A DNA stretch of 64,000 nt, taken from assembly GCF_048820895.1 (NCBI RefSeq), contig NZ_JBMERQ010000004.1, forward strand, positions 62,001-126,000, read 5' to 3'. This DNA is from Cribrihabitans_A neustonicus. Its GTDB lineage: Bacteria > Pseudomonadota > Alphaproteobacteria > Rhodobacterales > Rhodobacteraceae. The notes under the pieces were generated by a model. The model saw nothing but the letters and a program-made list of their open reading frames with translations, did not search any database and was not told the origin of the DNA. Each line of letters begins with the position of its first letter. The first letter of the stretch is position 1. Below, in pieces: positions 59,551 through 64,000 of the stretch. The position numbers and the translations under genes are program-made.

Positions 59551-59574
59551 GGGGCGGCGCAAACGCGCCGCCCC
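59551..59574 (+). terminator. Hairpin between cobM and cobB
   Basis: GGGGCGGCGC (59551-59560) pairs perfectly with 59565-59574 around AAAC. No T-tract; possibly a transcript-processing or attenuating element. Confidence 0.45.
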
Positions 59575-59633
59575 GAGGGGGCGGGCCGGCGCGGCCCGGC
59601 CTGCGGCCGGGCGGGACTAAAGGAGACCGCGCA

Positions 59634-60944
59634 ATGACCCCTCCCGGACTGATGATCTCGGCCCCCTCCTCCGGCACCGGCAAGACCACCGTGATGCTGG
59701 GCCTCCTGCGGGCGCTGGCCGAGGACGGGCTCACCGTGCAGCCGTTCAAGAGCGGGCCAGACTACATCGACCCGGCCTTCCATCTGGCGGCGGCGGGGCG
59801 GGCGTCCTTCAACCTCGACACCTGGGCAATGGACGGCGCGCTGCTCGACGCGGTGGCGGGCCAGGCGGCGGGGGCGGAGATCTGCATCGGCGAGGGCTCG
59901 ATGGGGCTCTACGACGGCGTGGCGACGCGCGGCCAATCCGGGTTCGGGTCTTCGGCGGAGACCGCAAAGCGCATGGGCTGGCCGGTGGTGCTGGTGGTCG
60001 ATGTGGGCGGGCAGGCGCAGTCGGCGGCGGCCACGGCGCTGGGGTTCCGGGCCTATGATCCGGAACTGCCCTTTGCAGGTGTGATCCTGAACCGGGTCGC
60101 CAGCCCCCGGCATGAGCGGCTGACGCGGCTTGGCATGGAGAAGGCGGGCATCAGGGTGCTGGGCTCCCTCCCCCGCCGCGGCGACCTCACCCTGCCGGAG
60201 CGGCATCTGGGCCTCATTCAGGCGGTGGAGCATCCCGATCTGGAAGCGGCCATCGCGGGTTATGCGGCGTTCCTGCGGGAGCATGTGGACCTGGAGGCCA
60301 TCAAGTCGGCCGCCCTGGCGGGCGCGGCGCCCGGCCCAGCCACGCTCCCCGAACCGCCCGCGCAGCGGATTGCGCTGGCGCGCGATGCGGCGTTTTCCTT
60401 CACCTATCCGCACCTGCTGGAAGGCTGGCGCGCGGCCGGGGCGGAGATCCTGCCGTTCTCACCGCTGGCGGACGAGGCCCCGGCCCCGGACGCCGATCTG
60501 GTCTGGCTGCCCGGCGGCTATCCTGAGCTGCATGGGCCAGCGCTGGCCGCGGCAGACACCTTCCGCGCGGGCCTGCGCAAGCACGCTGAGACACGGCCGG
60601 TGCATGGCGAATGCGGCGGCTACATGGCGCTTGGCGAGGCGCTGATCGACAAGCAGGGCAACCGGCACCGGATGGCCGGGCTGCTGGGACTGGTGACGTC
60701 TTACGAAAAGCGCAAGTTCCACCTTGGCTACCGCCGCGCCGTTCTGGAGGCGGGGATGCCGGGCTTTGCCGCGGGCTGCGCCCTGCGCGGGCATGAATTC
60801 CACTATTCCACCATCCTGGACGAGCCCGACGCGCCCTTGGCCCGGGTGATGGACGCCGACGGAAACCCGGTGCCCGAGACCGGATCGGTCAAGGGGCATG
60901 TCACCGGCACTTTCTTCCACCTGATCACCGGAGAGCGCGCATGA
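59634..60944 (+). CDS. cobB: Hydrogenobyrinic acid a,c-diamide synthase
   Basis: 436 residues with AAAGGAGA upstream. The N-terminal dethiobiotin-synthetase-like domain has 'SAPSSGTGKTTVMLGLLRAL' and 'KSGPDYIDPAFH'. The C-terminal class I glutamine amidotransferase domain has the nucleophile Cys in 'VHGECGGYMALGEAL' near residue 325. It amidates carboxylates a and c using glutamine and ATP before cobalt insertion. The stop overlaps cobA by ATGA. Confidence 0.95.
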   Translation: MTPPGLMISAPSSGTGKTTVMLGLLRALAEDGLTVQPFKSGPDYIDPAFHLAAAGRASFNLDTWAMDGALLDAVAGQAAGAEICIGEGSMGLYDGVATRGQSGFGSSAETAKRMGWPVVLVVDVGGQAQSAAATALGFRAYDPELPFAGVILNRVASPRHERLTRLGMEKAGIRVLGSLPRRGDLTLPERHLGLIQAVEHPDLEAAIAGYAAFLREHVDLEAIKSAALAGAAPGPATLPEPPAQRIALARDAAFSFTYPHLLEGWRAAGAEILPFSPLADEAPAPDADLVWLPGGYPELHGPALAAADTFRAGLRKHAETRPVHGECGGYMALGEALIDKQGNRHRMAGLLGLVTSYEKRKFHLGYRRAVLEAGMPGFAAGCALRGHEFHYSTILDEPDAPLARVMDADGNPVPETGSVKGHVTGTFFHLITGERA

Positions 60945-61699
60945 GCGGTTTCGTGAGTTTCGTCTCCTCCGGCCCCGGCGACCCTGAACTGCTGACCATC
61001 AAGGCGGTGAAGCGGCTAGAGGCGGCGGATGCGGTGCTGTTCGACGACCTGTCGTCGGGGCCGATCCTGTCCCACGCCCGCGCTGACGCCGATCTGGTCG
61101 GCGTCGGCAAGCGCGCAGGCCGCCCCTCGCCCAAGCAGGACCACGTAAGCCAGCTCTTGGTGGAATACGCCTCTTCCGGCGCGCATGTGGTGCGGCTGAA
61201 GTCCGGAGACTCGGGTGTCTTCGGGCGGCTGGAAGAGGAAATCACCGCGCTGCGCGCAGCCGGCATCGGTTTTGAGATCGTGCCCGGCGTCACCGCGGCC
61301 TCGGCGGCGGCGGCAGCAGCGAACATCCCGCTCACCCGGCGGATGACGGCGCGGCGGCTGCAGTTCATCACCGGCCATGACGTGACCGGCGGGCTGCCGG
61401 AGAACCTGAACCTCGCAGCCCTCGCGGATCCCGAGGCGACCACCGTGGTCTACATGGGCAAGCGCACCTTTGCGGCGCTGGCGGAAAAGCTGATGCAGGC
61501 GGGGCTGCCGCCGGAAACCCATGCGCTGGTGGCGCTGGGGGTCTCGACGCCTGCGCAGTCGCTCTATTGCCACACGGTGGGCGAGCTGCCGCAGGTCCTG
61601 CGCAAGATGGAGACCAGCGCGCCGGTGCTGATCCTCTACGGGCCCTTGGCGGACAGCGAGCTGCCCGCCGCACCAGACCACGCATCACCGAACGCATGA
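60941..61699 (+). CDS. cobA: Uroporphyrinogen-III C-methyltransferase
   Basis: 252 residues. SUMT-type enzyme with 'FVSSGPGDPELLTIKAVKRLEAADAVLFDDL', 'RLKSGDSGVFGRLEEE' and 'VPGVTAASAAAAAANIPLT'. It produces precorrin-2, the entry to corrin and sirohaem synthesis. It has no CysG-type reductase fusion. The stop overlaps the second DUF1636 gene by ATGA. Confidence 0.95.
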   Translation: MSGFVSFVSSGPGDPELLTIKAVKRLEAADAVLFDDLSSGPILSHARADADLVGVGKRAGRPSPKQDHVSQLLVEYASSGAHVVRLKSGDSGVFGRLEEEITALRAAGIGFEIVPGVTAASAAAAAANIPLTRRMTARRLQFITGHDVTGGLPENLNLAALADPEATTVVYMGKRTFAALAEKLMQAGLPPETHALVALGVSTPAQSLYCHTVGELPQVLRKMETSAPVLILYGPLADSELPAAPDHASPNA

Positions 61700-62031
61700 G
61701 CCGCCCCGCCATCACCCTCTGCCGCACCTGCCGCGATGCCGCTCCGGAGCTGCTGCCGCAGCTGGCGGCTGCCTTGCAGGAGGCAGGGCTGGCGGCGGAT
61801 CTGGCTGAGGCCGATTGCATGTCCGGCTGCCGCCGCCCGCAGACGCTGGCGGTGCGGCAAAGCGGCAAGACCGCCTATCTGTTCGGAGGAATCAGCGCCG
61901 CCGACCTGCCGGACCTGATGACCTTCCTGAGGTTGTATGCCGGGAGCCTCGATGGCGATTTCGCCGATGCCCGCCCGCTGGGAGCCCTGCGGTTCAAGGC
62001 GCTGGCCCGCATCCCGGCGCACGGATGCTGA
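61696..62031 (+). CDS. DUF1636-like cysteine-rich protein, copy 2
   Basis: 111 residues from the ATG at 61696. Cysteines lie at C9-x2-C12 and C41-x3-C45 ('ITLCRTCRD', 'ADCMSGCRRPQTL'), a shorter version of the pattern in copy 1 at the head of the operon. It continues with 'QSGKTAYLFGGISAADLPDLMTF'. Translationally coupled to cobA. The function is unknown. The two copies bracket the whole cob operon, and each is next to a B12 riboswitch, though only copy 1 follows one. Confidence 0.78.
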   Translation: MSRPAITLCRTCRDAAPELLPQLAAALQEAGLAADLAEADCMSGCRRPQTLAVRQSGKTAYLFGGISAADLPDLMTFLRLYAGSLDGDFADARPLGALRFKALARIPAHGC

Positions 62032-62175
62032 GCCGCCGTCTGCCGCGGGCGGGAAAGATTCCGGCCCGGAATTTTGGCCGGAGAATCTCCATTTTCCGGG
62101 GCCCTGCCGCGAAGCATGCGCAACAGGACGGTTTCAGCCTTGACCAGAGCGGTGCGCGGCGGGCAAAACAAACTG

Positions 62176-62368
62176 ATACGGTGTCCAGTGGTGCCAAGCG
62201 CCAGGACTGAAACGGGAATGAGGAACGGCGGACCAAATCGCGGCGCCGCAGCCTCAACCGCCCCCGCGACTGTGAGCGGCGAGCGGCCGTCCAATGCCAC
62301 TGGCGCAAGCCGGGAAGGTGGACGGCAGCAGCGACCCGCGAGTCAGGAGACCGGCCGTAGCGCAACGG
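62176..62368 (+). promoter_or_regulatory. Cobalamin riboswitch 2 (upstream of cbtBA)
   Basis: It begins with GGTGTCC-like bases at about 62180, then AACGGGAATG (62211-62220), the segment AACCGCCCCCGCGACTGTGA near 62257-62276, ATGCCACTGGCGCAAGCC near 62292-62309 and the B12 box AGTCAGGAGACCGGCC (62341-62356). It should couple CbtAB cobalt uptake to the adenosylcobalamin level. It is followed 40 bases later by the cbtB start with AAGGAGGA. Confidence 0.9.
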
Positions 62369-62409
62369 AACACTTGTGCCGTCGGGTGTGACGGCAAGGA
62401 GGACAAGAC

Positions 62410-62580
62410 ATGACGACGAAAACGCTTAAGGCATCCGCCGCCGGCACCAGCCTGATCCCGGCCCTGTTTGCCGTGGTTCTGGGCCTGGGCATCATCACGC
62501 TGACCGGCCACGTGCAGGCCTCCGCCCTGCATGACGCCGCGCATGACGTGCGCCACGCCACCGGCTTCCCCTGCCACTAA
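62410..62580 (+). CDS. cbtB: CbtB, cobalt transporter subunit
   Basis: 56 residues, with AAGGAGGA upstream. One membrane helix (about 14-34: LIPALFAVVLGLGIITLTGHV) and a C-terminal His-rich end 'HDAAHDVRHATGFPCH' that carries the metal-binding motif of CbtB. Four bases before cbtA. Small size hides it from ordinary gene callers. Confidence 0.92.
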   Translation: MTTKTLKASAAGTSLIPALFAVVLGLGIITLTGHVQASALHDAAHDVRHATGFPCH

Positions 62581-62584
62581 GGCC

Positions 62585-63277
62585 ATGTTCAGCCGTATTC
62601 TGACCAGCGGCCTTTTCGCTGGTGCTGCAGCAGGGTTGATTACCGCCCTGCTGCAGCTCGTTTTCGTGCAGCCGGTGCTGCTGCATGCCGAACTCTATGA
62701 ATCCGGTGAGCTGGTGCATTTCGGGGGCGCGGCCATCTCGGCGCATCCCGAGCTGCCGGGCGCTGACCTGATGCGCGACGGGCTCAGCATCATCTTCACC
62801 ATGCTGACTTACACCGGCTATGCGCTGGTGATGGTGGCGCTGATGTCGCTGGCCGAGCGCCAGGGCCATGCCGTCACCGCCCGCAGCGGCCTTCTGTGGG
62901 GTCTGGCGGGCTTCATCACCTTCCACTTTGCGCCCGGCCTGTCGCTGGCGCCCGAGGTGCCGGGGGTGGCGGCTGCGGACGTGGGACTGCGCCAGGTCTG
63001 GTGGACGCTGACCGTCGCCGCGGCCGGTGTTGCCATGTGGCTCATTGCCTTTGGCGGCGGGCTTACCGCCTATCTGATCGCTGCCGTGCTGCTGCTGGCC
63101 CCCCATGTGGCAGGCGCGCCGGAGCCGGAAAGCTTCTCCGGTCCGGTGCCGACCGAGATCGGCGCGCTGTTTGCCGCCCGCGCCTTCGGCGTCGGCATGG
63201 CGGCCTGGGTGCTCTTGGGCACATTCGCCGGCCATTTCTGGCAGGCGGAAGGCAAGCGCGAAGCGGCCGCGGCCTGA
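62585..63277 (+). CDS. cbtA: CbtA, cobalt transporter membrane subunit
   Basis: 230 residues from the ATG at 62585 (the open frame runs a little further up). About five membrane helices, starting 'FSRILTSGLFAGAAAGLITALLQLVFVQPVLLHAELYE', then 'LVMVALMSLAERQGH', 'GLAGFITFHFAPGLSLAPEVPG' and 'AARAFGVGMAAWVLLGTFAGHFW'. Known as a B12-riboswitch-controlled cobalt transporter family. A hairpin follows at 63292-63322. Confidence 0.93.
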   Translation: MFSRILTSGLFAGAAAGLITALLQLVFVQPVLLHAELYESGELVHFGGAAISAHPELPGADLMRDGLSIIFTMLTYTGYALVMVALMSLAERQGHAVTARSGLLWGLAGFITFHFAPGLSLAPEVPGVAAADVGLRQVWWTLTVAAAGVAMWLIAFGGGLTAYLIAAVLLLAPHVAGAPEPESFSGPVPTEIGALFAARAFGVGMAAWVLLGTFAGHFWQAEGKREAAAA

Positions 63278-63291
63278 TCCGCAGCACTTTC

Positions 63292-63322
63292 CGCCCCCGC
63301 TGGCCGCAGACCGGCGGGGGCG
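63292..63322 (+). terminator. Hairpin between cbtA and the His-rich gene
   Basis: CGCCCCCGC (63292-63300) and GGCGGGGGCG (63313-63322), about ten pairs with one G-T, followed by TTCTATT. Probably a weak terminator. Confidence 0.5.
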
Positions 63323-63344
63323 TTCTATTGATGAGGATGAGAAA

Positions 63345-63851
63345 ATGTCCCGCTCTCTTGCTCTTTTTGCCATCGGGCTGGTCTTTGGCGGCGGCGCGGG
63401 CTTCGTGACTGCGGCCGGCAATGGCGTCACCTTCGACGGCCACGACCATGGCGGCCCGGCGCATCACGGCGGCGGCCAGGCGGAGATCGCCGGCCATGCC
63501 CATGGCACCGCCACCGACCTGCCCGCGGGCGGCGATGCGCCCCGGGTGGCGCTCGAAGTGATGAAGGACCCGATGTCCGGCTGGAACCTGCAGGCCACGA
63601 CGGAGAACTTCCGCTTTGCACCGCAGAATGCCTCTGCCGCGGATGCAGCCGGAGAGGGCCATGCGCATGTCTATGTGAACGGCGAGAAGGTCGCCCGGCT
63701 GTACGGCGAGTGGCTGCATATCCCCTCCCTGCCCGCGGGCAGCGCCGAGGTGACGGTTTCGCTCAACAGCAACAGCCACAGCCCGCTGACGGTGAAGGGC
63801 GAGCCGGTCACGGCCAGCGTCACCGTGCAGTCAGATGGCGAAGGTTTGTGA
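63345..63851 (+). CDS. Histidine-rich exported protein of the cobalt-uptake operon
   Basis: 168 residues from the ATG at 63345. A signal-type N-terminus (MSRSLALFAIGLVFGGGAGFVTAA) is followed by a His-rich stretch with His at 33, 35, 40, 41, 51 and 53 (DGHDHGGPAHHGGG, GHAHG) and a beta-rich domain with 'EVMKDPMSGWNLQATTENFRFAP', 'GHAHVYVNGEKVARLYGEWLHIPSLP' and 'VTVSLNSNSHSPLTVKGEPV'. I recognise no named family. Its place behind cbtA suggests an envelope metal-binding partner for cobalt uptake, which is an inference. Confidence 0.65.
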   Translation: MSRSLALFAIGLVFGGGAGFVTAAGNGVTFDGHDHGGPAHHGGGQAEIAGHAHGTATDLPAGGDAPRVALEVMKDPMSGWNLQATTENFRFAPQNASAADAAGEGHAHVYVNGEKVARLYGEWLHIPSLPAGSAEVTVSLNSNSHSPLTVKGEPVTASVTVQSDGEGL

Positions 63852-63942
63852 GTGAAGCGCAGGCTTGCAGACGGCAGGCTTGCGGACAACAGCGCGCGGC
63901 GCCGTCTTTGGTAAGCCGCGCATCGAAGATGAAGGCCCTGGC

Positions 63943-64000
63943 ATGATTGACCTCACCCTGATCGGCATCGGCACCGGCAACCCCCAGCACATGACGCTGC
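63943..64000 (+). CDS. cobF: Precorrin-6A synthase (deacetylating), 5' end only
   Basis: The first 19 residues are in the window: 'MIDLTLIGIGTGNPQHMTL', the start of CobF, which methylates C-1 and releases acetate. An in-frame upstream start was not seen. The rest of the gene lies beyond the window. Confidence 0.85.
   Translation, partial: MIDLTLIGIGTGNPQHMTL

Noticed and set aside
58479..60413. A 644-codon minus-strand open frame across cobE-cobM-cobB
   Set aside because: Antisense shadow of three well-supported cob genes; Arg/Gln-rich without motifs.
63852..63914. A 20-codon GTG-started frame between the His-rich gene and cobF
   Set aside because: Contains an internal short repeat (AGGCTTGC-GAC twice), has no ribosome site and is too short to support.
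1..64000. CRISPR array, prophage, rRNA operon or transposase gene
   Set aside because: No regularly spaced repeats, phage structural genes, rRNA sequence or transposase domain was seen anywhere in the window.

Overview
The window is chromosomal DNA of high G+C content from an alphaproteobacterium. The gene content points to the Roseobacter group of the Rhodobacteraceae, probably close to Leisingera/Phaeobacter. The evidence is the hom-glpX-recJ order, a tRNA-Glu(UUC) pair, an aerobic (late cobalt insertion) cobalamin pathway, a carnitine catabolic locus with a dehydrogenase-thioesterase fusion, an alphaproteobacterial LexA box and many small ATGA-coupled operons. The genus is inferred from gene content; no database was consulted. 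No CRISPR array, prophage, rRNA or intact insertion sequence was seen.

Layout. 1-2 kb: end of a Tad pilus locus (TadG-like plus two TadE-like proteins). 2-7.7 kb: ordinary metabolic and regulatory genes (dehydrogenase/LysR pair, pirin, monooxygenase-like, GNAT/TetR, lipoprotein). 7.7-12.5 kb: hom, glpX, recJ and a tandem duplicated tRNA-Glu. 13-19.3 kb: signalling and methyl metabolism, with an H-NOX-like protein coupled to a GGDEF diguanylate cyclase, an MttB-family methyltransferase, a HAD phosphatase and a PleD-like GGDEF protein. 19.4-21.5 kb: a sigma factor with a probable anti-sigma factor, a metal-resistance-type protein and an EF-hand protein. 21.7-26 kb: DUF983/NUDIX, a transporter, a desaturase and an XRE regulator. 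26.2-30.7 kb: carnitine degradation (SDR, carnitine dehydrogenase-thioesterase, BKACE enzyme, divergent AraC/GlxA-type regulator). 31-38.6 kb: aldo/keto reductase, twin rhodaneses, a LexA-box-preceded ImuA-like gene, YceI, an MFS transporter and metG. 39-43.7 kb: iron handling (HemP, imelysin, Bfd, Bfr, di-haem oxidoreductase). 44-46.4 kb: glpR-glpD. 47.2-64 kb: cobalamin synthesis and cobalt uptake.

The cobalamin block carries cobO (minus strand), then on the plus strand a B12 riboswitch, a DUF1636 gene, cobW, cobN, cobG, cobH, cobI, cobJ, cobL, cobE, cobM, cobB, cobA and a second DUF1636 gene. cobK runs antisense between cobJ and cobL. A second B12 riboswitch precedes cbtB-cbtA, a histidine-rich envelope protein and the start of cobF. 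Together this supplies most of the route from uroporphyrinogen III to adenosylated cobyrinic acid diamide, with CbtAB as likely cobalt importer. CobS/CobT and the late steps are outside the window.

The most unusual observations are: (1) a 143-bp element with about 20-bp imperfect terminal inverted repeats, present three times within 8 kb and flanking the glpRD operon in inverted orientation; (2) an H-NOX-like protein in which the haem-ligand histidine is replaced by proline; (3) a PleD-like protein lacking its phosphoacceptor aspartate; (4) an SOS-box-preceded ImuA-like gene without imuB or dnaE2 beside it; (5) cobK and cobL with overlapping divergent start codons; (6) twin cysteine-rich DUF1636 proteins and a histidine-rich protein next to the B12 riboswitches.
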